Of a stretch of DNA of 64,000 bases, positions 33,986-42,539 are shown piece after piece; the first letter of the stretch is position 1, and the number at the start of each line of letters is the position of its first letter. Made by a program: the position numbers and the translations under genes. Under the pieces are notes generated by a model. The model did not search any database and was not told the DNA's origin. It saw only the letters and a program-made list of their open reading frames with translations. Origin of the DNA: Marinibacterium sp050389775 (GTDB lineage Bacteria > Pseudomonadota > Alphaproteobacteria > Rhodobacterales > Rhodobacteraceae); contig NZ_CP177148.1 of NCBI RefSeq assembly GCF_050389775.1, forward strand, positions 1-64,000, given 5' to 3'.

Positions 33986-34055
33986 TCACGCCCTGCGGCG
34001 GGTCCCGGTCAGGGCCGCCGCAGGGCGCTTTGGTCAGGGCGCACGGCCCGCCGGA

Positions 34056-34676
34056 TCAGGTGCCCGGGATCGGCACCCACCGGCCATCGGCATCGGGGCG
34101 GAACTGCGGGATATGGGCCAGCGACACCAGCGTTTCGCCATCTGCGCCCAGGGCCGCGCGCCAATCCTGTGCCTCGGTCAGGATCACGCCCGAGCCCACG
34201 ACATCGCCCCCGGCCTGGCGCACCAGGTCCAGCGCGCCCTTCAGGCTGGAGCCGGAGGCCACCACGTCATCGACGACCACGACACGCTTGCCGGCGATCA
34301 GCGGGATCGACGCGCGGTCCAGCAGGATGCGCTGCTCCCCCTTCGACGTGATCGATGTCAGCGTCTGGACCAGCGCATCGGCCAGGTGCAGCTTGGGCGA
34401 TTTCTGCAGGACGACGTAATTGTCCAGCCCCAGCGCGCGGGTGACCTCGATGGCCACGGGAATGCCCAGCGTGGCCGGCCCGACGATGACATCCGGTTTC
34501 AGCGGCGCGATCTTGCGGGCCAGGGCCTGGCCGACATGTTCGCCGAACTTCACGCCCAGGTCGATGACCATCATCAGCGAAATGGCAAACTCGGGATTGA
34601 TCGGCACGATCGGCAGATCGAGGGCAAAGCCCTCGACGTCGACATTCCAGGTCTGCCGGGCGGTCTGGTCTTTCAT
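34056..34676 (-). CDS. Phosphoribosyltransferase, paralogue A, of the ECF operon
   Basis: 206 residues starting at the ATG 34676, overlapping the ecfT stop by 4 bases. A type I phosphoribosyltransferase fold is shown by the PRPP-binding motif RVVVVDDVVASGSSLKGA near residues 124-141. The flexible hood lies at KSPKLHLADALVQTLTSITS, and the 5' loop at GPATLGIPVAIEVTRALG resembles adenine/xanthine-type enzymes. It should attach ribose-5-phosphate to an imported nucleobase-like compound and so trap it. The ECF importer genes upstream suggest that transport and trapping are coupled. The base specificity is unknown. Confidence 0.85.
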   Translation of the reverse strand: MKDQTARQTWNVDVEGFALDLPIVPINPEFAISLMMVIDLGVKFGEHVGQALARKIAPLKPDVIVGPATLGIPVAIEVTRALGLDNYVVLQKSPKLHLADALVQTLTSITSKGEQRILLDRASIPLIAGKRVVVVDDVVASGSSLKGALDLVRQAGGDVVGSGVILTEAQDWRAALGADGETLVSLAHIPQFRPDADGRWVPIPGT

Positions 34677-35347
34677 CGGGTCATGTCCTTCCATGTCATC
34701 CTTGGCTCGACCATCATCCCGACCTCGCGCCATGTCGTGCGCTTGCGGGAGAGGTCGAACCCGTAAAGGGTCAGCGAAAAGCTGATGGCATGTGCCGTTC
34801 GGATGGCCTGCACCAGCAGCGGCACGCCGCGGGCCAGGGCAAAGCGCAGCTTGCGCACAAAGCTCACGTCGTCGATTTCCATGCCCCGGGCCCGCTGCGC
34901 ATCGGCGATGCGCTCGAATTCGTCGCGCAGCATGGGGATGATGCCGAAGAGCAGCGACAGCACCAGCGTCAGAACGGCCGGCAGGCGGGCCCGCGAACAG
35001 GCGGCCAGGATGGCCCCGGGGCTGGAGGTTTCCATCACGAAGTAGAACAGCGCCGTGGTGGCCACCAGCCGGGCGGCCATGCGCGCGGCAACGGCCAGGG
35101 CCTCGCCCAGGGACAGGCCCTGCAGCGTCAGGTTGATCAGCCAGCTGACGATGACCATCAGGGTCAGCAGCGCCGCGCCCTTGAAATAGCCGCCCAGCTT
35201 GGGCACGCGCGCGGCCCAGAGCAACAGCAGGATCAGCAGGGCAAAGGGCACGCCCAGGCGCCAGTCGGGCGCCAGCCAGGCCACGGTCATCAGGACAAAG
35301 GCCGCGGCCAGCTTGGCAAAGAAATTGAGGTCGTGCAGGCGGCTCAT
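34673..35347 (-). CDS. ecfT: ECF importer, transmembrane coupling subunit EcfT
   Basis: 224 residues from the ATG at 35347. Four to six membrane segments precede the two cytoplasmic coupling helices. The Ala-Arg-Gly motifs are visible as ADAQRARGME near residue 145, with a possible weaker second coupling site further on. The family pattern of EcfT (CbiQ-like) fits. It overlaps the ATPase gene by 4 bases and the phosphoribosyltransferase gene by 4 bases, so the importer and enzyme are translated as one unit. Confidence 0.85.
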   Translation of the reverse strand: MSRLHDLNFFAKLAAAFVLMTVAWLAPDWRLGVPFALLILLLLWAARVPKLGGYFKGAALLTLMVIVSWLINLTLQGLSLGEALAVAARMAARLVATTALFYFVMETSSPGAILAACSRARLPAVLTLVLSLLFGIIPMLRDEFERIADAQRARGMEIDDVSFVRKLRFALARGVPLLVQAIRTAHAISFSLTLYGFDLSRKRTTWREVGMMVEPRMTWKDMTR

Positions 35348-36849
35348 GCGGCGGGCTCCCGTGCGGGGGCATAGGGCGCCGGCCAGCCGAGCGCGGCAAA
35401 GGCCGGGCTGGCCCATCCCGGCGCGACCGGGCCGTCGTAGAGGATATGCCCGTCTCCGACCAGCGCCAGGCGGCTGGCCACGTCATCGATCAGTTCCAGG
35501 TCATGCGACACCAGCATGACCGCGCGGCCCTGGCCGGTCATCCGGGCCAGGAAGGTATCGAGCAGGTTGCGCCCCTCAAGGTCGCGGGCCAGAAGCGGCT
35601 CGTCGACGATGGCGATCGAGGCCCCCGAGGCCTCGGCGCAGGCCAGGCCCAGCTGGCCCTGCTGGCGGGCCGACAGGGCAAAGGGATTGCTGTCGCCCAT
35701 GCCTTCCAGCCCGTACCGGGCCAGCACGGCCGCGCTGTTGCCGTCGCCCTGCCCCATCGAAGCGGCGAATTCGACCTCTTCGAGCACGGTCATGTGGAAC
35801 AGGATCTGGCGCATGGATTGCGGCACATAGGCAATGTGGCGGGCCCGGCGGGCGGTGGTCCAGCCCTGCGCGGCCTGGCCGTCCAGCGTGATCTCGCCCG
35901 CCGCGACGGGCAGCAGGCCCAGGGCGGATTTCATCAGCGTCGACTTCCCGGCCCCGTTGCGGCCGATGATGCCCAGCACCTCGCCGGCCCCCAGCGACAG
36001 GCTGGCGCCGTCCAGCACCGGCCGGCCCGACGCCCGGGTCAGCCGCGTGCGCAGCCCGTCGATCCGCATCAGCTCCTTGCCCGGCGCGGGATGGGCGGGC
36101 CGGCCCGGCGCCTTGCGCGGGGCCAGCAGGCCGGCATCGTGCCAGAGCGCGGGCCTGTCCAGCGCCGGGGCCAGCGGCACCGCCGGCGACAACGCCCCGC
36201 CCGAAATCAGCGAAAGGCTGTCCATGATCGGCGCCAGATGCGCCGGATCCTGTTCGGCCACGATCAGCCCGGCGACATCCTCGGCCGCCTGTTGCAGCGC
36301 CCGGCACAGCCGCTGGCGCGCAGCCGGGTCCAGCCCGGTCGTCGGCTCGTCAAGCACCAGCAGCCGCGGCCGCGGGGCCAGGGCGGCGGCCAGGACAACC
36401 ATGCGCCGTTCACCACCCGACAGGCTCAGCACCCGGCGGCCGGCCAGTTCGGTCAGTTCGAGATGTTCCATCAGGAACCGCACCCGCGCGCGGATCTCGT
36501 CGCGCGGCATGGCCCGGTTTTCCAGCGGGAAGGCAATGACATCCTCGACCGACAGGTCCCACAGCTGGTCCTCGGCCGATTGCGCCACGTAGCCCACGCG
36601 CAAAAACAGGTCGTCGCGCGACATGGCCGTGACATCCTGGCCATCCAGGGCAACCCTGCCGGAAAGATGCGCAATGGGCGAAATCTGGGGAATGATCCCG
36701 GCCAGGGCCATCATCAGCGTGGTCTTGCCACTGCCGGTCGCCCCGCAGATCAGCAGGCGCTGCCCTTCGGCCAGGTGCAGCTCGATATCCTGCAGGAGGG
36801 GCTCGGCCGTGCCGAACCCCAACCCAAGTTCATGTGCGCTCAGAAGCAT
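35344..36849 (-). CDS. ECF importer, fused two-domain ATPase (EcfA-EcfA')
   Basis: 501 residues with two ABC domains. Domain 1 has Walker A GATGSGKTT (residues about 36-44), signature LSGGERRM and Walker B RLLVLDEPTTGLDP. Domain 2 has Walker A GRNGAGKST and Walker B IAIVDEPLLARD, but its signature reads LSARQQGQLGLA instead of LSGGQ. One composite ATP site is therefore probably weakened. Fused ATPases of this size occur in YkoD-like ECF systems. It starts at the ATG 36849, overlapping the S-component stop (TGATG). Confidence 0.9.
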   Translation of the reverse strand: MLLSAHELGLGFGTAEPLLQDIELHLAEGQRLLICGATGSGKTTLMMALAGIIPQISPIAHLSGRVALDGQDVTAMSRDDLFLRVGYVAQSAEDQLWDLSVEDVIAFPLENRAMPRDEIRARVRFLMEHLELTELAGRRVLSLSGGERRMVVLAAALAPRPRLLVLDEPTTGLDPAARQRLCRALQQAAEDVAGLIVAEQDPAHLAPIMDSLSLISGGALSPAVPLAPALDRPALWHDAGLLAPRKAPGRPAHPAPGKELMRIDGLRTRLTRASGRPVLDGASLSLGAGEVLGIIGRNGAGKSTLMKSALGLLPVAAGEITLDGQAAQGWTTARRARHIAYVPQSMRQILFHMTVLEEVEFAASMGQGDGNSAAVLARYGLEGMGDSNPFALSARQQGQLGLACAEASGASIAIVDEPLLARDLEGRNLLDTFLARMTGQGRAVMLVSHDLELIDDVASRLALVGDGHILYDGPVAPGWASPAFAALGWPAPYAPAREPAA

Positions 36850-37421
36850 CAGAAGCGCTTGAAGCCGGCCGGATGGGCCGCGGTCAGGATCTTGATCGCG
36901 GGGACAACCAGCAGCGGCGTGCCGATCAGCATGGGCACGATGTCGGACAGGCCCAGGTAGAGCACGGCCCACCAGAAGGGGAAGATGCCCAGGAAGGCCA
37001 GGCTGGCCGAGACGGCGGCAACCATGACCAGGCCGACGAGCAGGCAGACCAGCGCGACACGGACCAGCGCCGAGCGGTCAAAGGTCGTGGTGGCCGGGTT
37101 GAACAGCAGCCCCGGGACAAGGCCGGTCAGGCCGACCATGATGCCGTCGACGATCAGCGAATGGGCCGGGATGAAGGTGCCGGCCAGCAGCGACCAGACG
37201 ATGGTGCCGAGATAGCCGCAGAGAAAACCGCTTTTCCAGCCCAGCAGGATGCCGACCAGCGGCGGCAGGAAGGCAAAGATGCGCCACTGGATCACGCCGG
37301 GCACCAGCTGGATCGGGTTGGCATAGGCCCAGAGCACGCCGGTGGCGGCGGCCGCGACGATGGACAGGACAAGCGGGAACAGCGTCGATCCGCTGTCCTT
37401 GGGGAGGGTTTGTGTGGTCAT
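36849..37421 (-). CDS. ECF importer, substrate-binding S component of unknown specificity
   Basis: 190 residues from the ATG at 37421 with AGGGA nine bases upstream. Six hydrophobic segments are visible: LVLSIVAAAATGVLWAYANP, WRIFAFLPPLVGILLGWKSG, FLCGYLGTIVWSLLAGTFIP, IVDGIMVGLTGLVPGLLF, ALVRVALVCLLVGLVMVAAV and VLYLGLSDIVPMLIGTPLLV. This is the normal S-component size and layout. It does not look like BioY, ThiT or RibU to me. The flanking phosphoribosyltransferases suggest a nucleobase or base analogue as substrate. Confidence 0.75.
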   Translation of the reverse strand: MTTQTLPKDSGSTLFPLVLSIVAAAATGVLWAYANPIQLVPGVIQWRIFAFLPPLVGILLGWKSGFLCGYLGTIVWSLLAGTFIPAHSLIVDGIMVGLTGLVPGLLFNPATTTFDRSALVRVALVCLLVGLVMVAAVSASLAFLGIFPFWWAVLYLGLSDIVPMLIGTPLLVVPAIKILTAAHPAGFKRF

Positions 37422-37563
37422 CTGGATTTCCCTGTTGTTGGGCGGTGTCTGGGAAGGCGCGGGCGCTTCCGGAATTGGCCGCCCGGGCATGGCGCCCGGC
37501 ACGGCGGTGGAGGGGTTGCACGCCGAACCGACCGCCTCCCCCGGTCGGATGGCGCGGCGAGGG

Positions 37564-38247
37564 TCAGGCCCGGACCGGCTCGGCCATATCGGGGTCCAGG
37601 TCGGTGGTCATCTCGGCGGACATGTCCGGTTCCAGGCTCTGCGGATCGACCCGGGCCGCGCCGTCGACCACGCGGAACCGCGGAATGCGGCCCAGCCGTT
37701 CGACCAGCGCGATGTCGTCGCCCAGGGCCTCGCGCCAGGCGATGCCTTCGGTCAGGATGGTGCCCACGCCGATGATCGACGCGCCGGCCCGCCGGACCAG
37801 CCGCATCGCGGCGGCCATGCTGGCGCCGGTGGCAATGACGTCATCGACAACCACGACGCGCCGGCCCTGCAACAGCGGGATCTGGCGGCGGTCCAGCATC
37901 AGGCGCTGGGGCTTGTCCGACGTGATCGAGCGCACCGGCTCTTCCAGCGCATCGGCCAGGTGGAATTTCGGCGATTTCTGCAGGATCAGGTAGCGATCCA
38001 GGCCGAGGTGGCGCGAGACCTCCATCGCCACGGGGATGCCCAGCGTGGCGCTGCCGACGACGATGTCGGGCTTGGCCGCCGCAAAACGGGCGGCCAGGGC
38101 ACGGCCCACGCGGGCGCCAAAGGCCAGGCCCATGTCGATGTCCATCAGCAGGGCGATGGCGCGCTGGTCGTCGAGCTGAAGCATGGGCAGAGCGGTCTGC
38201 TCTCCGGCGATCTCGACGTCGTATCGTTCTGGCGCAATGAGGCGCAA
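37564..38247 (-). CDS. Phosphoribosyltransferase, paralogue B, first gene of the ECF operon (TTG start)
   Basis: 227 residues from the TTG at 38247, which has GGGAG eight bases upstream. Another TTG lies at 38286; no ATG or GTG fits before the conserved part. It is clearly a paralogue of the enzyme at 34 kb: GSATLGIPVAMEVSRHLGL, QKSPKFHLADALEEPVRSIT and the PRPP motif RVVVVDDVIATGASMAAA match block by block, while the tail (MSAEMTTDLDPDMAEPVRA) is extra. Two different paralogues at both ends of one importer operon is unusual. It lies 142 bases upstream of the S-component gene. Confidence 0.8.
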   Translation of the reverse strand: MRLIAPERYDVEIAGEQTALPMLQLDDQRAIALLMDIDMGLAFGARVGRALAARFAAAKPDIVVGSATLGIPVAMEVSRHLGLDRYLILQKSPKFHLADALEEPVRSITSDKPQRLMLDRRQIPLLQGRRVVVVDDVIATGASMAAAMRLVRRAGASIIGVGTILTEGIAWREALGDDIALVERLGRIPRFRVVDGAARVDPQSLEPDMSAEMTTDLDPDMAEPVRA

Positions 38248-38325
38248 GGGCGCTGCTCCCGGGGCTGATGCTGCGTTGCGGCGCAAAATGCGGTTGTCAC
38301 GGATGTGTTACAAGCGCCAAGAATC

Positions 38326-38338
38326 CAACGCAGCGTTG
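38326..38338. promoter_or_regulatory. Palindrome in the promoter between the ECF operon and the LysR gene
   Basis: CAACGC-A-GCGTTG is a perfect 6-bp-arm palindrome in the divergent promoter region, followed nine bases later by a further half site CAACGCT (38349-38355). LysR proteins bind such T-N11-A-type dyads plus a second weaker site, so this fits a LysR operator for the adjacent regulator. Confidence 0.45.
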
Positions 38339-38398
38339 AATTTTTCTCAACGCTCTGAAAGGAAGGGGGCAGATACTGCGACCTAGTGCGGGCCGGCC

Positions 38399-39295
38399 AT
38401 GCAGAAAGTCTTTTTCTCACGTTTCTTCAGTTACATGGAGGAAATCTCGCGGCTGGGATCGATCCGCCGCGCGGCCGAGGCGCTGAACGTTTCGCCCTCG
38501 GCCATCGACAAGCAGCTGCTTCGGGCCGAGGAAGAACTGGGCGTTCCCCTGTTCGAGCGTCACCCTCGCGGCATGCGACTGACCTCGGCCGGGGAATTGC
38601 TGATGTACCGCATGCGCAACTGGCAGAAGGACATGCGCAGCGCGGCGTCCGAGATCGAAGAGCTCAAGGGCCTGCGCCGGGGCGAGGTGCGCATCGCGGT
38701 GCCGCAGGAGGCCGTGACCAGCCTGTTGCCCCAGGCGCTGAGCAGCTTCCTGGGGGAACATCCGCGCATCGCGACAACGGTGGAGGTGGCCGCCTCCGAC
38801 CGGGTGCGCCAGATGGTCATCGAGGGCGAGGCCGATTTCGGCCTGACCTTCAGCCCGCGCCCCCTGCCCGGCGTGTCGGTCCTGCGCGAGATCCGCTTCA
38901 AGGTGCTGGCCCTGGTGCCCGAGGACGGCCGGGCCAGCATGTCCCTGGACCGGTTCTTCTCCCGCCCGATCCTGGTGCCCGACGCGGCCAGCCACCTGCG
39001 CGACGTGCTCGACATTGCCGCCGCCCGGGCCGGGATCGAGCTGGCCCCGCTGCTGACCTCGAACAGCCTCGACCTGCTGCGCCAGCTGGTGCGCGAAGGA
39101 TGCGGCCACGGGCTGATCGCCGTGTGTCCCGGGGCCTTTGAGGGCCCCGGCGCGGGGCTGTCGGCCCTGCCCCTGCGCAGCGCCGCCCTGCCCGACCTGA
39201 CGCTGGCGCTGATTTCGCCCCGCGACAGCTCGTCGGCGCTGGCCTCGGTCCTGGCCAAGCGGCATTTCGAGCTGTTCATCGACGGGCTGGCCTGA
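38399..39295 (+). CDS. LysR-family regulator divergent to the ECF operon
   Basis: 298 residues. The N-terminal winged helix-turn-helix is GSIRRAAEALNVSPSAIDKQ, LLRAEEELGVPLFERHPRGM. The effector domain starts at GEVRIAVPQEAVTSLLPQAL. The recognition helix has SAIDKQ instead of the common SAVSRQ. It is transcribed away from the phosphoribosyltransferase/ECF operon and probably senses the imported compound or a product of it. Confidence 0.88.
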   Translation: MQKVFFSRFFSYMEEISRLGSIRRAAEALNVSPSAIDKQLLRAEEELGVPLFERHPRGMRLTSAGELLMYRMRNWQKDMRSAASEIEELKGLRRGEVRIAVPQEAVTSLLPQALSSFLGEHPRIATTVEVAASDRVRQMVIEGEADFGLTFSPRPLPGVSVLREIRFKVLALVPEDGRASMSLDRFFSRPILVPDAASHLRDVLDIAAARAGIELAPLLTSNSLDLLRQLVREGCGHGLIAVCPGAFEGPGAGLSALPLRSAALPDLTLALISPRDSSSALASVLAKRHFELFIDGLA

Positions 39296-39314
39296 CGGCC
39301 CCGCCAAACGCACA

Positions 39315-39347
39315 CCGCCGGCCATGGCCCGGGGCCACGGCCGGCGG
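39315..39347. terminator. Bidirectional stem-loop between convergent lysR and dctM
   Basis: CCGCCGGCC and GGCCGGCGG (9-bp perfect arms) with an inner TGGCCC/GGGCCA stem form a 33-base near-perfect hairpin between two convergent genes. It can stop transcription from either side; no long T-run accompanies it. Confidence 0.55.
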
Positions 39348-39371
39348 CAAGGACCCGCCCGGGCGTTCGGG

Positions 39372-40658
39372 TCAGTTCAGCAGCACCGAGGGCAGCCAGA
39401 GCGACACGGCCGGCACATAGGTCACCAGCAACAGGGCCACGAAGATGGCCAGGTAGAACGGCCAGATCGATTTCATCGCCTGTTCGATCTTGATCCGCCC
39501 GACGGCACAACCGACAAACAGGCAGGTGCCGACCGGCGGGGTGCACAGACCGATCCCCAGGTTGATCAGCATCATGATGCCGAATTGGGTGGGGTCCATG
39601 CCCAGCCCGGTGGCAATGGGCAGGAAGATCGGCGTGCAGATCAGGATCAGCGCGGCCATGTCCATGATCATACCCAGGACCAGGAGGATCACGTTGATCA
39701 TCAGCAGGATGACGATCGGGTTCTCCGAGATCGACACCAGCAGGCCCGACAGTTTCGCCGGCACCTGGTACAGCGCCAGGAGATAGGCAAAAGAGCTGGC
39801 GAAGGCGATCAGGATCATCACCATGGCCGTCGTGCGCACGGCCCCCACCACGGCGATGCGAAAGCCCTCCCAGGTCAGCGAGCGGTAGTAGAAGGTGGTC
39901 AGCAACAAGGCATAGAGCGCGCCGAAGGCCCCGGATTCGGTGACCGTGAAGATGCCCGACAGGGTGCCGCCGACGATGATCACGGCCGTCATGAAGCCCG
40001 GCACGGCATCCAGCGCCGCTTGGCCCACGACCTTCCAGCCCGGGAAGGGCTCGGCCGGGTAATTGTGACGGATCGACAGGATCCAGGCGGCGATGGCCAG
40101 GCTGACGCACATCAGCACGCCGGGCAGGACACCGGCCAGGAACAGCTTGGACACCGAAATGCCGCCACCCGCGGCCACCGCGAAGATGATCATGTTGTGG
40201 CTGGGCGGGATGACGATGCCGGCAATCGACGAGGTGACCGTGACGTTGACGGCGAAATCGGGGCGATAGCCGCGCTCCTTCATCACCGGAACCAGCAACG
40301 ATCCCAGCGCCGAGATATCGGCCACGGCCGAACCCGAGATGCCGCCGAAGAGCATGGACGAGAAAATGTTGACCATGGCCAGCCCGCCCTTGAGATGGCC
40401 GACCAGGGCCGAGGCCAGCCGGACCAGCCGTTGGGCGATGCCGCCATGCAGCATGATCTCGCCGGCGAAGATGAAGAACGGGATGGCCAGCAACGAGAAG
40501 ACCGACACCCCGGCGGTGGCCCGCTGGAAGGTGATCAGCATCGGGAAGCCTTCGAACCAGAAGGCACAGGCCGCGGCGATGCCCATGGCAAAGGCCACCG
40601 GGGCACCGATGATCACGCCCAGGGCGAAAACGCCCAGAAGAATTGCAAGACCCATCAC
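39372..40658 (-). CDS. dctM: TRAP transporter large permease DctM
   Basis: 428 residues from the GTG at 40658, which overlaps the dctQ stop; an ATG follows directly at 40655. About twelve membrane segments are present, with the DctM family motifs IPFFIFAGEIMLHGGIAQRL, FGGISGSAVADISALGSLLV, IVIPPSHNMIIFAV and NLGIGLCTPPVGTCLFVGCA. It forms the sodium-driven importer with DctQ and the binding protein downstream of the GntR regulator. Confidence 0.93.
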   Translation of the reverse strand: MMGLAILLGVFALGVIIGAPVAFAMGIAAACAFWFEGFPMLITFQRATAGVSVFSLLAIPFFIFAGEIMLHGGIAQRLVRLASALVGHLKGGLAMVNIFSSMLFGGISGSAVADISALGSLLVPVMKERGYRPDFAVNVTVTSSIAGIVIPPSHNMIIFAVAAGGGISVSKLFLAGVLPGVLMCVSLAIAAWILSIRHNYPAEPFPGWKVVGQAALDAVPGFMTAVIIVGGTLSGIFTVTESGAFGALYALLLTTFYYRSLTWEGFRIAVVGAVRTTAMVMILIAFASSFAYLLALYQVPAKLSGLLVSISENPIVILLMINVILLVLGMIMDMAALILICTPIFLPIATGLGMDPTQFGIMMLINLGIGLCTPPVGTCLFVGCAVGRIKIEQAMKSIWPFYLAIFVALLLVTYVPAVSLWLPSVLLN

Positions 40659-41185
40659 AGACCCTCCGCCGGATCGGCCGACCAGGCCCGGAACCGGACC
40701 AGGCGCAGCAGGGCGCGCAGCCCGGCGAACAGCAGGGTCAGCCCGCCCAGCGAGGTGATCGCGGCCGTGCGCGCGCTTTCGGGCAGGTTGAGCATGGGCA
40801 GCATCGTGTCCCAGCCAAAGCGCATCAGGGTGATCCCCGCGACCAGCATCACCGCACCGAAGGCGGCCAGCATGATGTCGATGACGATCAGCACGACCTT
40901 CTGCGCGCCGTCGGGCAGCATGTCGCGGAACAGGGTCACGCCGATATGGGTGTCGTCATGCACCCCGGCCGCCGCACCCAGGAAGGCGATGTAGCAGATC
41001 AGCAGCAGGGCCAGCTGTTCGACCCAGGTGGGCGTGATGTTCAGCACGTAACGCCCGAAGACCAGCCAGCCGAAGGTCGCGATCAACAGGACCAGGGCAA
41101 GGGAGGCAACGAGCAGGCAGAGAGACCGGACAAGATCGAGCGCCTGCTCGATCCACCGGACAAGGGGCGGGCTATCGGTCGTCAT
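40655..41185 (-). CDS. dctQ: TRAP transporter small permease DctQ
   Basis: 176 residues with four membrane segments (LVASLALVLLIATFGWLVFG, LALLLICYIAFLGAAAGV, VLIVIDIMLAAFGAVMLVAG and a C-terminal helix). A DctQ-type HDDTHIGVTLFRD stretch lies after the second. It overlaps dctM by 4 bases and lies 191 bases downstream of the binding-protein gene. Confidence 0.92.
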   Translation of the reverse strand: MTTDSPPLVRWIEQALDLVRSLCLLVASLALVLLIATFGWLVFGRYVLNITPTWVEQLALLLICYIAFLGAAAGVHDDTHIGVTLFRDMLPDGAQKVVLIVIDIMLAAFGAVMLVAGITLMRFGWDTMLPMLNLPESARTAAITSLGGLTLLFAGLRALLRLVRFRAWSADPAEGL

Positions 41186-41208
41186 GGGGATGCTCTTGTG
41201 AAGGGTTC

Positions 41209-41238
41209 GGGCAGGGCCTCGGTGGGCGGACCCTGCCC
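41209..41238 (-). terminator. Stem-loop between dctP and dctQ
   Basis: GGGCAGGG (41209-41216) and CCCTGCCC (41231-41238) make an 8-bp stem with a 14-nt loop. GC-rich direct and inverted repeats of CGGGCGCCCG follow up to 41360. The hairpin probably gives higher dctP than dctQM expression, as in many binding-protein-first operons. Confidence 0.4.
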
Positions 41239-41376
41239 GTCGCCGAAGGCTCGGCGCTGTGGATCAAACCGAAGGTTCGGCGGTGCGGGTCGGACCGGGC
41301 GCCCGGCGGTGGGGATCAGCCCGGGCGCCCGACCTTGCGGGGCAGCCCGGGCACCCGGCCACGCGGATCGGGTCGA

Positions 41377-42363
41377 TCACTCGGCCGAGCGGATCAACTC
41401 GACCAGGTCGGACAGATCCGGGTTGTCGGCCAGGAAGGCTTCGTAGACCGGGGTCATCGCCTGCTGGAACGGCGCCTTGTCGGCCACGGTATTGACCTCG
41501 GTGCCACCGGCCTTGACCGTTTCCAGGCTGGCCGCTTCGCGTTCAGCCCAGAGCTCGCGCTGCAGCTCGGCGCTGGCGCGGCCGGCGGTCATGACGATGT
41601 CCTGCTGCTCGGGCGTCAGCTTCTCCCAGGTCTTCAGGCTCATGCACAGGCATTCCGGGATGATCAGGTGCTCGGTCAGCGAGTAATACTTGGCCACCTC
41701 GAAATGGTTGGTCGATTCATAGGACGGCGGGTTGTTCTCGGCCCCGTCGACCACGCCCGTCTTGAGCGACTGGTAGACCTCGGCAAAGGCCATCGGCGTG
41801 GCGTTGCCGTCCATCGCCTCGATCATCTTGACGAAGAGGTCGTTGGACATGACCCGCACCTTCAACCCGTCGACATCGGCCGGCGTGTTGATCGGCCGGA
41901 CCGAGTTGTAGAAGCTGCGCGCGCCGGCGGCATACCAGCCCAGCGGCTGGATACCCTTGGCCCGCATGCCCTCGCCGATGGCCTCACCCACGGCGCCATC
42001 CATCAGCCGGTACATGTCGGGCACCGAGGCAAAGATAAAGGGCAGCGACACCACATTGGTCTCGGGCACGGCCTGGCCCATGGGCCCGAGGCTGAATTCG
42101 CCGAAATCCAGAACGCCCAGGCGCATCTGCTCGATGGCATCGGGCTGCGAGCCCAGCACCCCGTTGTGATAAACCTTGCCTGTCACCTCGCCGCCGGTCT
42201 TGTCGGACACCTCGTCGATGAAGCTCTCCATCGCGATGGACACGGGGTAGTCCTCGACATGGATGTTCCAGCCGCGCAGGTCCAACGCCTGTGCGCCCGT
42301 GGCCAGGCCAAGACCCATGGCCGCGACGGCGGTGGTGCGGGTGATGCGAGTGAAAATGGTCAT
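41377..42363 (-). CDS. dctP: TRAP transporter periplasmic solute-binding protein DctP
   Basis: 328 residues from the ATG at 42363, preceded by GGGAGGATCTGC. The signal peptide ends at ATGAQALD. DctP pattern: VSIAMESFIDEVSDKTGGEV with GVLGSQPDAIEQMRLGVLDF, the ligand arginine in VDGLKVRVMSNDLFVKMIEA, and GNATPMAFAEVYQSLKTGVV, DGAENNP. This family binds carboxylates such as C4-dicarboxylates, sugar acids and keto acids. The nearby sugar-acid type enzymes suggest a sugar acid. An operator-like site lies 75 bases upstream. Confidence 0.92.
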   Translation of the reverse strand: MTIFTRITRTTAVAAMGLGLATGAQALDLRGWNIHVEDYPVSIAMESFIDEVSDKTGGEVTGKVYHNGVLGSQPDAIEQMRLGVLDFGEFSLGPMGQAVPETNVVSLPFIFASVPDMYRLMDGAVGEAIGEGMRAKGIQPLGWYAAGARSFYNSVRPINTPADVDGLKVRVMSNDLFVKMIEAMDGNATPMAFAEVYQSLKTGVVDGAENNPPSYESTNHFEVAKYYSLTEHLIIPECLCMSLKTWEKLTPEQQDIVMTAGRASAELQRELWAEREAASLETVKAGGTEVNTVADKAPFQQAMTPVYEAFLADNPDLSDLVELIRSAE

Positions 42364-42437
42364 GCAGATCCTCCCTGATTGGCATGAAACCGGGCGACAC
42401 ATCCTCCGGGCCGCTCCGGTCACCCGGCACCATGCTA

Positions 42438-42460
42438 GTATTCCATCTTGCATACAAGTA
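42438..42460. promoter_or_regulatory. GntR-type operator upstream of the TRAP operon
   Basis: This 23-base site matches the one at 43353-43375 at 21 of 23 positions (GTATTC-ATCTTG-ATACAAGTA). The outer bases form an inverted pair TAT/ATA. One copy lies before dctP and the other before the SDR gene, with the GntR gene between them, which strongly suggests one regulator acting on both promoters. Confidence 0.65.
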
Positions 42461-42481
42461 AAAATTCACACGCGGCGCCGC

Positions 42482-42512
42482 AAAAAGAAAACCCCGCGCG
42501 AAACGCGCGGGG
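42482..42512 (-). terminator. Rho-independent terminator of the GntR/FCD gene
   Basis: On the minus strand CCCCGCGCG-TTT-CGCGCGGGG is followed by TTTTCTTTTT. The 9-bp perfect stem and T-rich tail, 28 bases after the gene stop, are a classic intrinsic terminator. Confidence 0.9.
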
Positions 42513-42539
42513 CAGAACCGGTCGCCAAGGCCTTTCGGG

